64,000 bases of DNA from Amycolatopsis sp. 195334CR (GTDB lineage Bacteria > Actinomycetota > Actinomycetes > Mycobacteriales > Pseudonocardiaceae). Positions 18,711-27,649 of this stretch are shown here, piece after piece (position 1 is the first letter of the stretch; each line of letters starts with the position of its first letter). The notes under the pieces were generated by a model, which was given only the letters and a program-made list of their open reading frames with translations, did no database searches and was not told the origin of the DNA. A program made the translations under genes and the position numbers. Location: contig NZ_JAFJMJ010000002.1 in the NCBI RefSeq assembly GCF_017309385.1, forward strand, positions 248,001 to 312,000, given 5' to 3'.

Positions 18711-18733
18711 TAAAGTACACAACCATGGTTGTG
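18711..18733. promoter_or_regulatory. Divergent overlapping promoters and MarR operator
   Basis: CACAACCATGGTTGTG (18718-18733) is a perfect 16-base palindrome. Beside it, TAAAGT (18711-18716) serves as a -10 for the plus-strand gene, and its overlapping complement TACTTT (18717-18712) for the minus-strand MarR gene. The palindrome contains the ATG (18725) of the plus-strand gene and lies between -10 and -35 of marR, so a bound dimer would block both promoters. Confidence 0.7.
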
Positions 18734-19234
18734 GAATCGGCGGTGACCCCCGGCGAGGTGGTGGCCGGCTTCGTGCGGGTGGCCCACCGGGTGGTCTGGT
18801 GCTCGATGGCCACGGTCGACCGGCGCGGGCGGCCGCGGTCGCGCGTGGTGCACCCGTACTGGGAAACCGGCGCGGACGGCCTCACTGGCTGGGTGACCAC
18901 GCGACCGACGCCGTTGAAGCGCGCGCACCTGGCGCGCACGCCCTACGTCTCGTGCTCGTACTGGGATCCGGGGCACGAGGTGGCCGTGGCCGAATGCGAG
19001 GCCGAGTACGCCGATGCGCCGTCGATCCGGCGGCACGTGTGGGAGCTGTTCGGCGCGGCCGACCCGCCACTGGGCTTCGACCTGCGGATCCTGGGCGTGG
19101 ACGACCCGCTGGACGAGCGGTTCACCGTGCTGCGGCTGCGACCGTGGCGGCTCAGCGCGGGTGAGCTGGCGTGGCGGCGCGGGGTCGGCCATCCGGCCGA
19201 TGGCGGCCCGGCCGAAGGAATGATCCCGTGGTGA
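18725..19234 (+). CDS. Pyridoxamine 5'-phosphate oxidase-family protein
   Basis: A 169-residue split-barrel flavin/F420-binding-like protein of the general-stress/PPOX superfamily (MATVDRRGRPRSRVVHPYW; VTTRPTPLKRAHLARTPYVSC). Members bind FMN, FAD, F420 or haem and often reduce xenobiotics; the cofactor cannot be told here. The ATG lies inside the MarR operator and no ribosome site precedes it, so a leaderless message from the -10 at 18711-18716 is likely. The divergent MarR gene suggests induction by a toxic or phenolic compound. Confidence 0.82.
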   Translation: MVVESAVTPGEVVAGFVRVAHRVVWCSMATVDRRGRPRSRVVHPYWETGADGLTGWVTTRPTPLKRAHLARTPYVSCSYWDPGHEVAVAECEAEYADAPSIRRHVWELFGAADPPLGFDLRILGVDDPLDERFTVLRLRPWRLSAGELAWRRGVGHPADGGPAEGMIPW

Positions 19235-19293
19235 TCATCACCCCATAGTGTGACCTCTGTCAGCAAATCGTCGTCTACGGGGAGATCACGAAA

Positions 19294-20064
19294 ATGCTTC
19301 GCAGAACAGGGGTGCTGGTGGCCGGACTGGCCGCCGCGGGCGCGGTGCTGGTCCCGGGGGTCGCCGCGGCGGCCGAGGGGCCCACGCCGTACGTCATCGG
19401 GGGCCACGACGCCACCGAGGACTACTCGTTCATGGTGTCGTTGCAGCAGGCGGGGAACCACTTCTGTGGTGGCTCGCTGATCAGCGACGAATGGGTGGTG
19501 ACCGCGGCGCACTGCGTCGACGGGGCCAAGCCGGAGGAGGTCACCACCAGGATCGGCGCGCGGGAGCACGCCAGCGGCGGCACCGAGACCGGCGTCGGCA
19601 AGATCATCGTGCACCCGGACTACAGCGGGCTGAACCCGCCGGGGAACGACATCGCGCTGCTCAAGCTGGACAAGAAGGTGAGCGAGCAGCCGATCAGGAT
19701 CGCCGCCGCCGCGGGGGAGACGGGCACGGCGACCCGGATCCTCGGCTGGGGTGAGCACTGCGTCGACCAGAACTGCGGGGCGCCGGACGTGCTCCAGGAA
19801 CTGGACACCAAGGTGATGGCCGCTTCGGACTGCACCAACTTCGCCGAGGGGCAGGAGATCTGCACCGGGACCGACACCCCGGACGCGATGGGCTGCCACG
19901 GCGACTCGGGCGGGCCGCAGATCAAGGGCCGCACGGGGGAGTGGGAGCTGATCGGCGCCACCAGCCGTGACGGGGACCAGGACCCGAAGTGCGCCAGCGG
20001 CCTCGGCGTGTGGACCGACGTGACGGCCTACACGCCCTGGATCGCCGAACAGCAAGCGAGCTGA
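19294..20064 (+). CDS. Secreted trypsin-fold serine protease (S1)
   Basis: A 256-residue secreted chymotrypsin-fold protease. The signal peptide covers residues 1 to about 27, and the activation-type N-terminus VIGGHD begins at 34. The triad is His73 (TAAHC), Asp119 (NDIALL) and Ser205 (GDSGGP). The residue equivalent to chymotrypsinogen 189, which sets trypsin specificity when Asp, is Met199 here, so cleavage after Lys/Arg is doubtful. GGGGAG lies about 9 bases before the ATG. It is monocistronic and ends at palindrome copy 2. Confidence 0.92.
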   Translation: MLRRTGVLVAGLAAAGAVLVPGVAAAAEGPTPYVIGGHDATEDYSFMVSLQQAGNHFCGGSLISDEWVVTAAHCVDGAKPEEVTTRIGAREHASGGTETGVGKIIVHPDYSGLNPPGNDIALLKLDKKVSEQPIRIAAAAGETGTATRILGWGEHCVDQNCGAPDVLQELDTKVMAASDCTNFAEGQEICTGTDTPDAMGCHGDSGGPQIKGRTGEWELIGATSRDGDQDPKCASGLGVWTDVTAYTPWIAEQQAS

Positions 20065-20079
20065 CCGGCGCGCGCTGCC

Positions 20080-20132
20080 GCTGTGAATGTGGCTTTCACT
20101 GCGCCAGGCGCAGTGAAAGCCACATTCACAGC
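20080..20132. repeat. Dispersed palindrome, copy 2 (perfect)
   Basis: A second perfect 53-base palindrome with 26-base arms around A20106, lying between the convergent ends of the S1 protease gene and cobN. The core TGTGAATGTGGCTTTCAC is identical to copy 1. The four inner bases differ from copy 1 on both sides in step (CGCC/GGCG instead of CGGA/TCCG), keeping the stem perfect. It ends 10 bases before the cobN stop. Confidence 0.9.
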
Positions 20133-20142
20133 ATCGCGGGGG

Positions 20143-23100
20143 CTACTCCTCCAGGTCGCCTTCCAGTTGGAGGTAGACCTCGCGCATGCGGGCCAGCAGG
20201 TCCGGGTCGGGTTCGGCCCACAGGCCCCGGTCGGCGGCCTCGGTCAGCCGCTCGATGATGCCCCGCAGCGCCCACGGGTTCGCCTTGGTCAGGAACTCCT
20301 GGTTCTCCTTGTCCAGCACGTAGGACTCGGAGAGCTTCTCGTACATCCAGTCCTGCACCACGCCCGCGGTGGCGTCGAAGCCGAACAGGTAGTCCACCGT
20401 GGCCGCCAGTTCGAAGGCGCCCTTGTACCCGTGCCGCCGCATCGCGCCGATCCAGCGCGGGTTCACCACCCGCGCGCGGAACACGCGCGTGGTCTCCTCG
20501 CCGAGCGTCCTGGTGCGCACCGCGTCCGGGGTGGTGCTGTCGCCCACATAGGACACCGGGGCCTGGCCGGTCAGCGCGCGCACGGTGGCGATCATGCCGC
20601 CGTGGTACTGGAAGTAGTCGTCCGAGTCGGCGATGTCGTGCTCGCGGGTGTCGGTGTTCTTCGCCGCCACGGTGATCCGCCGGTACGCGGTTTCCATGTC
20701 CGACCGGGCCGGGGCGCCGTCGAGGTCGCGGCCGTAGGCGTAACCACCCCACACCGCGTACACCTCGGCGAGGTCGGCGTCGTCGCGCCAGTTGCCCGAG
20801 TCCATCAGCGGCAGCAGCCCGGCGCCGTAGGAACCCGGCTTCGAGCCGAAGATGCGGGTGGTCGCGCGGCGTTCGTCACCGTGCTCGGCCAGGTCCGCCT
20901 TCGCGTGCGCCCGCACGAAGTTCTCCGAGTCCGGCTCGTCCAGCCCGGCCACCAGCCGGACCGCGTCGTCGAGCAGCTCGATCACGTGCGGGAAGGCGTC
21001 GCGGAAGAACCCGCTGATCCGGACCGTGACGTCGATGCGCGGGCGGCCCAGCTCGGCCAGCGGGATCGCCTCGATCCCGGTCACCCGCCGCGAAGCCTCG
21101 TCCCACACCGGCTGAACCCCCAGCAGCGCCAGCACTTCCGCGGCGTCGTCACCCGAGGTGCGCATGGCCGCGGTGCCCCACACCGAGAGCCCGACCGACG
21201 GCGGCCACTCACCGGTGTCCTCGCGGTACCGCTTGAGCAGCGAATCCGCCAGCGCCTGCCCGGTTTCCCAGGCCAGCCTGCTCGGAATGGCCTTCGGGTC
21301 GACGGTGTAGAAGTTGCGGCCGGTGGGCAGCACGTTGATCAGCCCGCGCAGCGGCGACCCGCTCGGCCCGGCTGCGACGTACCCGCCGTCGAGCGCGTGC
21401 AGCACCGCGTCGATCTCCCCGGTGGTCCCGGCCAGCCTCGGCACGATCTCGTCCGCGGCGAAGGACAGTACTTTGTGGACGGTCTCGTCCGGGGCGCCGA
21501 GCACCTCGGTGCACACCGCCCCGACCGCGGCCGGGGCCCAGTCGCGCTGCTCCATCGCTTCGACGAGCTTGCGCGCGGTCGCCTCGATGGCGTCCACTTC
21601 GGACGTCGGCGCGTCGCCGTTCTCCTTGAGCCCCAAGGCCGAACGCAGACCGGGAACCGCGCCGTGCTGACCGCCGAAGATCTGCTGCGCCCGCAGCATG
21701 GCCAGCACCAGGTTCACCCTCGCCTCGCCGGCCGGCGCTTCACCGAGGATGTGCAGCCCGTCGCGGATCTGCGCGTCCTTGACCTCGCACAGCCAGCCGT
21801 CGATGTGCAGCAGGAAGTCGTCGAACTCCGCGTCGTGCGGGCGTTCGTCCACGCCGAGGTCGTGGTCGAGCTTGGCGGCCTGGATCAGCGTCCAGATCTG
21901 CGCGCGGATCGCGGGCAGCTTCGCCGGGTCCATCGCGGCGATGTTCGCGTGCTCGTCGAGCAGCTGCTCCAGCCGCGCCATGTCGCCGTAGCTCTCGGCG
22001 CGGGCCATCGGCGGCACCAGGTGGTCGACGATGGTGGCGTGCGCGCGGCGCTTGGCCTGCGCGCCCTCCCCGGGGTCGTTGATCAGGAACGGGTAGATCA
22101 GCGGCAGGCTGCCGAGCACCGCGTCCGGCGCGCACGACGCGGACAGCCCGGCGGTCTTGCCCGGCAGCCACTCCAGCGAGCCGTGCTTGCCCAGGTGCAC
22201 CGCGGCGTGGGCGCCGAAGTCCTCCTCCAGCCAGCGGTAGGCGGCCAGGTAGTGGTGGCTCGGCGGCAGGTCGGGGTTGTGGTAGATGGCCACCGGGTTC
22301 TCGCCGAACCCGCGCGGCGGCTGGATCATCAGCAGCACGTTGCCCGCCTGGATGGAGGCCAGCACGATGTCGCCGCCGTCCACGTACAGCTCACCGGGCG
22401 GCGGACCCCAGTGCTCCGCCATGTCCGCGCGCAGGTCCTCGGGCAGCGCGTCGAACCACTCGCGGTAGCGCGCGGCCGGCACGCGGATCGGGTTGCCGGA
22501 GAGCTGTTCCTGCGTCAGCCATTCCGGGTCCTGCCCGCCCGCGGCGATGAGCGCGTGGATGAGCGCGTCGCCGTCGGGCTGGTCGGTGCCGGTCGGGTCG
22601 AGGCCGGGCAGGCCGTCACCGAGGTCGTACCCCTGGTCCCGCATGGCGCGCAGGAGTTTCACCGCGCTGGCCGGGGTGTCCAGGCCGACCGCGTTGCCCA
22701 CGCGCGAGTGCTTGGTCGGGTACGCCGAGAGCACCAGCGCGATCCGGCGCTCGGCGGGCGGGATGTGCCGCAGCCGCGCGTGCCCGAGCGCGATCTTGGC
22801 CACCCGGGACGCGCGTTCGGGGTCCGGCACGTAGCGCGGGAGGCCGTCGCTGTCGGTTTCCTTGAAGGAGAACGGGACGGTGATCAGCCTGCCGTCGAAC
22901 TCCGGCACCGCGACCTGCGAAGCCGCGTCGATCGGGGACAGGCCCTCGTCGTTGGCCGACCAGGCCTGGTGGTCGTTGGTCAGGCAGAGCGCCTGCAGGA
23001 TCGGGATGTCCAGGGCGGCGAACTCGGCCACGTCCCAGGCTTCGTCGTCCCCGCCGGCGCCCGCCTCGGCCGGTTTGGTGCCGCCCGCGGCCAGGACGGT

Positions 23101-23727
23101 GACCAGCAGCGCGTCGGCCTTGGCCAGCTCGGCTATCATCTCGGGTTCGCGGGTGCGCAGGGTGGCGCAGTAGACCGGCAGCGCGCGCCCGCCCGCGTCC
23201 TCGACCGCGTCGGCCAGCGCGTGCACGAACGCGGTGTTCCCGCTGAGCTGGTGCGCCCGGTAGTAGAGGATCGCGATGGTCGGACCCTCGGTGGTGCGGG
23301 GTTCGCGGTCGAGCACGCCCCAGGCGGGCTGCTCCACCGGCGGCTCGAAGCCGTGGCCGGTGAGCAGGAGCGTGTCGGAGAGGAAGTGGTGGAGTTGCTC
23401 CAGGTTCGCCGGGCCGCCCTGCGCGAGGTAGGCGTGCGCCTCGGCGGCGATCCCGGCGGGCACGGTGGACAGGCGCATCAGCTCCGCGTCCGGGGCCTGC
23501 TCGCCGCCGAGCACCACCACGTGCGCCCCGCTCGCGCGGACCTGGGCGAGCCCGTCGGGCCAGGTCCGCTCGTTGCCGAGGATGCGCACCACGACCACCG
23601 GCACCCCGTCGAGCAGCGCGGGCAGTTCGGCGAGCTCGAGCCGGGCCGGGTTGGCGAGCCGGTACTCGGCCCCGGCCGCGCGGGCGCTGAGCAGATCGGT
23701 GTCCGAAGTGGACAGCAGCAGGATCAT
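20143..23727 (-). CDS. cobN: Cobaltochelatase subunit CobN
   Basis: Large subunit of the ATP-dependent, aerobic cobaltochelatase that inserts Co2+ into hydrogenobyrinic acid a,c-diamide; 1194 residues, the usual size for actinobacterial CobN. It is collinear with the family throughout, for example GKHGSLEWLPGKTAGLSASC near residue 520 and NVLPTGRNFYTVDPKAIP near 800. The ATG at 23727 has GGAGG about 10 bases upstream. No cobS/cobT-type AAA partner genes are adjacent; the ChlI/D-like fusion at 37022 is the obvious partner. It follows the XRE/ABC genes on the same strand after a 71-base gap, which holds no riboswitch. Confidence 0.96.
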   Translation of the reverse strand: MILLLSTSDTDLLSARAAGAEYRLANPARLELAELPALLDGVPVVVVRILGNERTWPDGLAQVRASGAHVVVLGGEQAPDAELMRLSTVPAGIAAEAHAYLAQGGPANLEQLHHFLSDTLLLTGHGFEPPVEQPAWGVLDREPRTTEGPTIAILYYRAHQLSGNTAFVHALADAVEDAGGRALPVYCATLRTREPEMIAELAKADALLVTVLAAGGTKPAEAGAGGDDEAWDVAEFAALDIPILQALCLTNDHQAWSANDEGLSPIDAASQVAVPEFDGRLITVPFSFKETDSDGLPRYVPDPERASRVAKIALGHARLRHIPPAERRIALVLSAYPTKHSRVGNAVGLDTPASAVKLLRAMRDQGYDLGDGLPGLDPTGTDQPDGDALIHALIAAGGQDPEWLTQEQLSGNPIRVPAARYREWFDALPEDLRADMAEHWGPPPGELYVDGGDIVLASIQAGNVLLMIQPPRGFGENPVAIYHNPDLPPSHHYLAAYRWLEEDFGAHAAVHLGKHGSLEWLPGKTAGLSASCAPDAVLGSLPLIYPFLINDPGEGAQAKRRAHATIVDHLVPPMARAESYGDMARLEQLLDEHANIAAMDPAKLPAIRAQIWTLIQAAKLDHDLGVDERPHDAEFDDFLLHIDGWLCEVKDAQIRDGLHILGEAPAGEARVNLVLAMLRAQQIFGGQHGAVPGLRSALGLKENGDAPTSEVDAIEATARKLVEAMEQRDWAPAAVGAVCTEVLGAPDETVHKVLSFAADEIVPRLAGTTGEIDAVLHALDGGYVAAGPSGSPLRGLINVLPTGRNFYTVDPKAIPSRLAWETGQALADSLLKRYREDTGEWPPSVGLSVWGTAAMRTSGDDAAEVLALLGVQPVWDEASRRVTGIEAIPLAELGRPRIDVTVRISGFFRDAFPHVIELLDDAVRLVAGLDEPDSENFVRAHAKADLAEHGDERRATTRIFGSKPGSYGAGLLPLMDSGNWRDDADLAEVYAVWGGYAYGRDLDGAPARSDMETAYRRITVAAKNTDTREHDIADSDDYFQYHGGMIATVRALTGQAPVSYVGDSTTPDAVRTRTLGEETTRVFRARVVNPRWIGAMRRHGYKGAFELAATVDYLFGFDATAGVVQDWMYEKLSESYVLDKENQEFLTKANPWALRGIIERLTEAADRGLWAEPDPDLLARMREVYLQLEGDLEE

Positions 23728-23798
23728 GACGCGGGACGCCTCCGTTGAGTAGGTCGGCTCTCACTCTCCGGGCACGCCGTGGCCCGCGTCAAGGTGAT

Positions 23799-24038
23799 CT
23801 AAGCCGACCGCTCCGAGTCGCCGATGCGCGGGAAGGGGGCGGTCGAGAAGATCACCTCGACCGCCACCTCGAAGTACTCCGCGATCTTCAGCGCCAGGTA
23901 GAGGCTGGGGCTGTACTCACCGCGTTCCAGGTAGCCGATCGTCTGGTAGTGCACGCCCAGCGCCTCGGACAGCTGCCGCCGCGAGATGCCCCGTTCGGCC
24001 CGGAGCACGGCGATCCGGTTGTAGATCGCCTCGCTCAT
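23799..24038 (-). CDS. XRE-family regulator
   Basis: A 79-residue Cro/CI-type helix-turn-helix protein (RLSEALGVHYQTIGYLERGEYSPSL family; recognition around residues 19-45), made of little besides the DNA-binding domain. The ATG at 24038 lies 13 bases after the permease stop, so it is the third gene of the ABC operon and probably its regulator. This arrangement (ATPase, permease, short XRE) recurs in actinobacterial export systems. The target may be the symmetric sequence at 25904-25923 in front of the ATPase gene. Confidence 0.85.
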   Translation of the reverse strand: MSEAIYNRIAVLRAERGISRRQLSEALGVHYQTIGYLERGEYSPSLYLALKIAEYFEVAVEVIFSTAPFPRIGDSERSA

Positions 24039-24051
24039 CGGAGTTCCCCGT

Positions 24052-24906
24052 TCACGTCCCCACCCGCTGCATCGCCCGTTCCCGCCGGGCGGCCACCGCC
24101 GAACCCGACTCACGGCGGGCCATCCTACGCAACAGGACCGGGGCCAGCACGAGTCCGGCCACCGCCCACACGCCGAGCACACCGACCGTCTCCAGGTGCC
24201 GCCACGACTCGCCGATCTCGGCGGCGACCAGCGCGTCCGGCAGCAGCGCCGAGCGCATGCCCAGGCCGAGCCAGTACATCGGGAACACCTGCGCGATCCA
24301 CTGCACCCACTCCGGCAGCGCGGTGATCGGGTAGAAGATGCCCGAGATCGCCGCCAGCCCCATGAACGGCAGCATCACCAGGCCCATGTTGCGCGGGTTG
24401 GCGGTCAGCGAGCCGATCGCCGCGCCCAGCGGCATGGTGGCCAGCATGCCGAGCACCAGCACCGCGACGAAGCCGGCCCAGGCGCCGAACCCGCCGTCGA
24501 ACAGCCCGTCGAACAGGAACACCGCGGGCACCAGGATCATCAGCAGGCTGACCACCACGGTGGCGGAGAGCATGGTGATCTTGCCGATCAGGTAGCCGAT
24601 CATGCCGTGCGGGGTGGCCTTCGCGCGCAGCAGCGTGCCGTCCTCGCGGTCGACCATCAGCTGCCCGGCCACGCCGATCATGCCGCCGAAGACCACCTGC
24701 ATGCCGAGCACGCCCGGCACCGCGGCGCTGCCGAGGGAGAAGTCCGTGCCGGGCACGGTGGCGCCGCGCATGAAGATCATCACCACCAGCAGGATCAGCA
24801 TCGGGATGACCGTGCCCGCCAGGTCCTCGCCGGTGGTCAGCGTGTTGCGCAGTTCGATCCGCCCGCGGGCCAGCCCGGCCCGGACGGCGTTCGTGGTCGG
24901 GTTCAT
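24052..24906 (-). CDS. ABC-2 type permease
   Basis: A 284-residue integral membrane subunit of an ABC-2 (DrrB/NodJ-like) exporter with six predicted transmembrane segments, a large first cytoplasmic turn and the LMVDREDGTLLRAKATP motif typical of the family. Its start overlaps the ATPase stop (ATGA), so the two are translated together. The exported compound is unknown; relatives export drugs, lipids or polysaccharide. Confidence 0.9.
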   Translation of the reverse strand: MNPTTNAVRAGLARGRIELRNTLTTGEDLAGTVIPMLILLVVMIFMRGATVPGTDFSLGSAAVPGVLGMQVVFGGMIGVAGQLMVDREDGTLLRAKATPHGMIGYLIGKITMLSATVVVSLLMILVPAVFLFDGLFDGGFGAWAGFVAVLVLGMLATMPLGAAIGSLTANPRNMGLVMLPFMGLAAISGIFYPITALPEWVQWIAQVFPMYWLGLGMRSALLPDALVAAEIGESWRHLETVGVLGVWAVAGLVLAPVLLRRMARRESGSAVAARRERAMQRVGT

Positions 24907-25871
24907 GCCTGCTCTCCCGTGAACTCGCGGACCGCTTCGGTGGCGTGCCCGGTCTCGGCCTGGTGCACCAGCGTCATGTAGGTGTCCTCCAGCGACGCGC
25001 GGCGCACCTCCAGCTCGCCGATCCCGTCGCCGTACTGCTTGAACAGCTCGTGCACGTACTTGGTGGACTCGGTGGTCAGGTGCACGAACCGCTGGCCGTC
25101 GCGGGTCCAGCGGATCTCCGCCTCGCCGCTGATCCGGCGGGACAGCTCGTCGGCCGAGCCGTCGGCGATGATGCGGCCGTCGGCCAGGATCAGGATGCGG
25201 TCGGCCAGCTTCTCCGCCTCGTCCAGGTCGTGCGTGGTGAGCAGGATCGTGGTCTCGTCGTCGTCGGCGAGGCGGTGGACCAGGTCGTGGAACTCGCGCC
25301 GCGCCTCCGGGTCGAAGCCCGCCGTCGGCTCGTCGAGGAAGAGCAGTTCGGGTTTGCCGACGATGCCGATGGCCACGTCGAGGCGCCGCCGCTGGCCGCC
25401 GGAGAGCCGCCCGATCCGCTTGTGCGCGTGTTCGGTGAGCCCGACCGTCTCGATCAGCTCATCGGTGTCCCACGGACGGCTGATCTGGTCGGTGGCGAAC
25501 GGCGCGTAGTAGCGGCCGAGGTGCGCGAGCAGGTCGCGCACGCGGAAACGGCCGTGGTCGCGCCAGGACTGCAGCACCACGCCGAGGCGGGCGCGCCAGG
25601 CCTCGTCGCCGTGCGCCGGATCGGTCCCCAGCACGGACACCTCGCCCCCGGAGCGCATGCGGAAGCCTTCCAGTATCTCGATCGTCGTGGTCTTGCCCGC
25701 GCCGTTCGGCCCCAGCAGTGCCACGACTTCACCGCGGCTCGCGGTGAAGTCCACCCCCTTGAGCACGTCGTTGGTGCCGTAACGCATGCGCAGGTCGCGG
25801 ACCTCCAGCACCGCGTCCCCGGCCGGTCCCGGTCTGGGCGCCTGGGTCACCGGTTCTCCCACCCTCGTCAT
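24903..25871 (-). CDS. ABC exporter ATPase
   Basis: A 322-residue DrrA-like ATPase: Walker A LLGPNGAGKTTT near residue 54, signature LSGGQRRRLDVA near 150, Walker B LLFLDEPTAGFDPE and the H-loop in LLTTHDLDEAEKLADR. A C-terminal extension of about 75 residues is typical of the drug-export subfamily. It is the first gene of the ATPase-permease-XRE operon; a purine-rich GAAGG stands close to the ATG. Divergent from cobG with only 63 bases between, so the two promoters share a short AT-rich region. Confidence 0.92.
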   Translation of the reverse strand: MTRVGEPVTQAPRPGPAGDAVLEVRDLRMRYGTNDVLKGVDFTASRGEVVALLGPNGAGKTTTIEILEGFRMRSGGEVSVLGTDPAHGDEAWRARLGVVLQSWRDHGRFRVRDLLAHLGRYYAPFATDQISRPWDTDELIETVGLTEHAHKRIGRLSGGQRRRLDVAIGIVGKPELLFLDEPTAGFDPEARREFHDLVHRLADDDETTILLTTHDLDEAEKLADRILILADGRIIADGSADELSRRISGEAEIRWTRDGQRFVHLTTESTKYVHELFKQYGDGIGELEVRRASLEDTYMTLVHQAETGHATEAVREFTGEQA

Positions 25872-25903
25872 AGACCTTCACCACCCCATCTAATGTCTCG
25901 TGC

Positions 25904-25923
25904 AGATGATAGTACATCTACTA
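25904..25923. promoter_or_regulatory. Candidate XRE operator between ABC operon and cobG
   Basis: Two overlapping inverted repeats: AGATG-6-CATCT (25904-25919) and TAGTA-4-TACTA (25910-25923), in the most AT-rich stretch of the 63-base divergent region. The symmetry and position fit an operator for the XRE protein encoded at the end of the ABC operon. It may also affect cobG, whose GTG start lies 12 bases downstream. Not proven. Confidence 0.45.
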
Positions 25924-25934
25924 CATCCTTTACA

Positions 25935-27029
25935 GTGACGAACGTGGAAATCCGCCAGCGCGCCGACGCCTGTCCCGGCGTTTTCGCCACGCACGACGCC
26001 GCGGACGGGGCGCTGGCCAGGGTCCGCCTGCCCGGCGGCCGGGTCACCGCCGCGCAGCTGCGCGAACTCGCCGCCTGCGCGGCCGACCTCGGCGACGGCG
26101 AACTGCACCTGACCTCACGGGGGAACCTGCAGCTGCGGGGCCTCCGGCGGAACGACCCCCGGCTGGCGGAACGGCTCGCCGCCGCCGGGCTGCTGCCCGC
26201 GTTCAGCCACGAACGGGTGCGCAACTACCTGGCGTCACCGGAGCCCGAGGTGGACGACCTGGTCACGGCGCTGGACCGGGCGGTCTGCGCGGAACCGGAC
26301 CTGGCCGCGCTGCCGGGCCGGTTCCTGTTCGCGATCGACAGCGGCCGCGGGGACGTCGCCGGGGAACGCGCGGACGTGACCTGGTGCGGTGGCGCCTTCC
26401 TGATCGACGGCGAGGACACCGGCGTGCGGATCACCCGTGCGCGGGCGGTCGAGGCGCTGGTCGCCGCGGCGCTGGCGTTCGTGGCTTCGCGCGGGGAGGC
26501 GTGGCGGCTGCGGGAGTCCGCGGTGGCACGCGACGCGGTGCTGGCCGCTGTCCGTCCACTGGGGACGGTCGTCGAGCCGGAGCGGCCGGTGCTGACCGGC
26601 CCGCCCGCGGTCGACGGCCGGGTGGTGGCGCCGTGGTTCGGCTGCCTGACCGGGGCGCAGGCCGGGGTGCTGGCCGCGCTGGCGCCGTCGGTGGTGGTCA
26701 CGCCGTGGCGGTCGATCGTGCTGCCCGAGGCCCGTCCTTCGCTCGCCGGCGCGGGCTTCTTCGTCGACCCGTCGACGCCCGGGGTTGCGCTGAGCGCGTG
26801 CATCGGCTCGCCCGGCTGCGCGAAATCGCACGCCGACGTGCGGGCCGAGGCGCGCCGGGTGGCCGCCGCGCTGCCGGTGAGTCTCCGCGCACATTTCTCG
26901 GGATGCGATCGCCGCTGTGGTAGACCCCGGGGCGACCATGTGGACGTGGTCGCCACCGGCGACGGTGGTCGTTCCGTGGACGGGCAACGGTTCTCGTCGG
27001 TGGACGAGTGGCGGGAAGGACGCGTGTGA
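25935..27029 (+). CDS. cobG: Precorrin-3B synthase CobG
   Basis: Oxygen-dependent Fe-S monooxygenase forming precorrin-3B, the step that marks the aerobic B12 route. The 364 residues show two ferredoxin-like half domains of the nitrite/sulfite reductase type and the cluster ligands [15 protein letters not shown] and SGCDRRCG. The start is GTG 25935 or GTG 25944; no ribosome site is seen, and the message may be leaderless. The stop overlaps the cobH start. Divergent from the ABC operon. Confidence 0.93.
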   Translation: MTNVEIRQRADACPGVFATHDAADGALARVRLPGGRVTAAQLRELAACAADLGDGELHLTSRGNLQLRGLRRNDPRLAERLAAAGLLPAFSHERVRNYLASPEPEVDDLVTALDRAVCAEPDLAALPGRFLFAIDSGRGDVAGERADVTWCGGAFLIDGEDTGVRITRARAVEALVAAALAFVASRGEAWRLRESAVARDAVLAAVRPLGTVVEPERPVLTGPPAVDGRVVAPWFGCLTGAQAGVLAALAPSVVVTPWRSIVLPEARPSLAGAGFFVDPSTPGVALSACIGSPGCAKSHADVRAEARRVAAALPVSLRAHFSGCDRRCGRPRGDHVDVVATGDGGRSVDGQRFSSVDEWREGRV

Positions 27030-27649
27030 TCGAGTACATCCGGGACGGGGCGGAGATCTACCGCCACTCCTTCGCCACCATCCGGGCGGAGGCCGATCTG
27101 GCCGTGCTGCCCGACGACCTGGTGCCGGTGGCGGTGCGGATGATCCACGCCTGCGGCATGGTCGACCTGGTCGAGGACCTGCGGTACACGCTCGACGTGG
27201 TGGAGTCGGGCCGGGCCGCGCTCGAGGCGGGTGCCCCGGTGCTGTGCGACGCGAACATGATCGTCAGCGGCATCACCCGCAAGCGCCTGCCCGCGGCGAA
27301 CGAGGTGCTGTGCACGCTGTCCGACCCGGCGGTGCCCGGACTGGCCGAGCGCATGGGCACCACCCGGTCGGCGGCGGCGCTGGAGCTGTGGCGCGACAAG
27401 CTGCCCGGTTCGGTGGTGGCCATCGGCAACGCGCCGACCGCGTTGTTCCGGCTGCTGGAGCTGCTCGACGAAGGGGTCGGCGCCCCGGCCGCGATCCTCG
27501 GCGTGCCGGTGGGTTTTGTCGGCGCGGTGGAGTCGAAGGAGGCGCTCGCCGAGCGGGCGCCGGCGCCGTACCTGCTGGTGCGCGGGCGGCGGGGCGGCAG
27601 CGCGCTGGCCGTGGCCGCGGTGAACGCGATCGCGAGCGAGGTCGAATGA
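27026..27649 (+). CDS. cobH: Precorrin-8X methylmutase CobH
   Basis: Moves the C-11 methyl group to C-12, giving hydrogenobyrinic acid. The 207 residues are standard size; the catalytic histidine is in [11 protein letters not shown] near residue 40, and [12 protein letters not shown] and [12 protein letters not shown] are family blocks. The GTG at 27026, overlapping the cobG stop and 6 bases after GGGAAGGA, is chosen over GTG 27008, which would add six residues. Its own stop overlaps the cobIJ ATG. Confidence 0.95.
   Translation: MIEYIRDGAEIYRHSFATIRAEADLAVLPDDLVPVAVRMIHACGMVDLVEDLRYTLDVVESGRAALEAGAPVLCDANMIVSGITRKRLPAANEVLCTLSDPAVPGLAERMGTTRSAAALELWRDKLPGSVVAIGNAPTALFRLLELLDEGVGAPAAILGVPVGFVGAVESKEALAERAPAPYLLVRGRRGGSALAVAAVNAIASEVE

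Noticed and set aside
23752..23809. GGTCGGCT paired with AGCCGACC as a regulatory stem before cobN
   Set aside because: The arms enclose 42 unstructured bases and one arm overlaps the XRE gene's end; no ribosome site or U-tract is affected.
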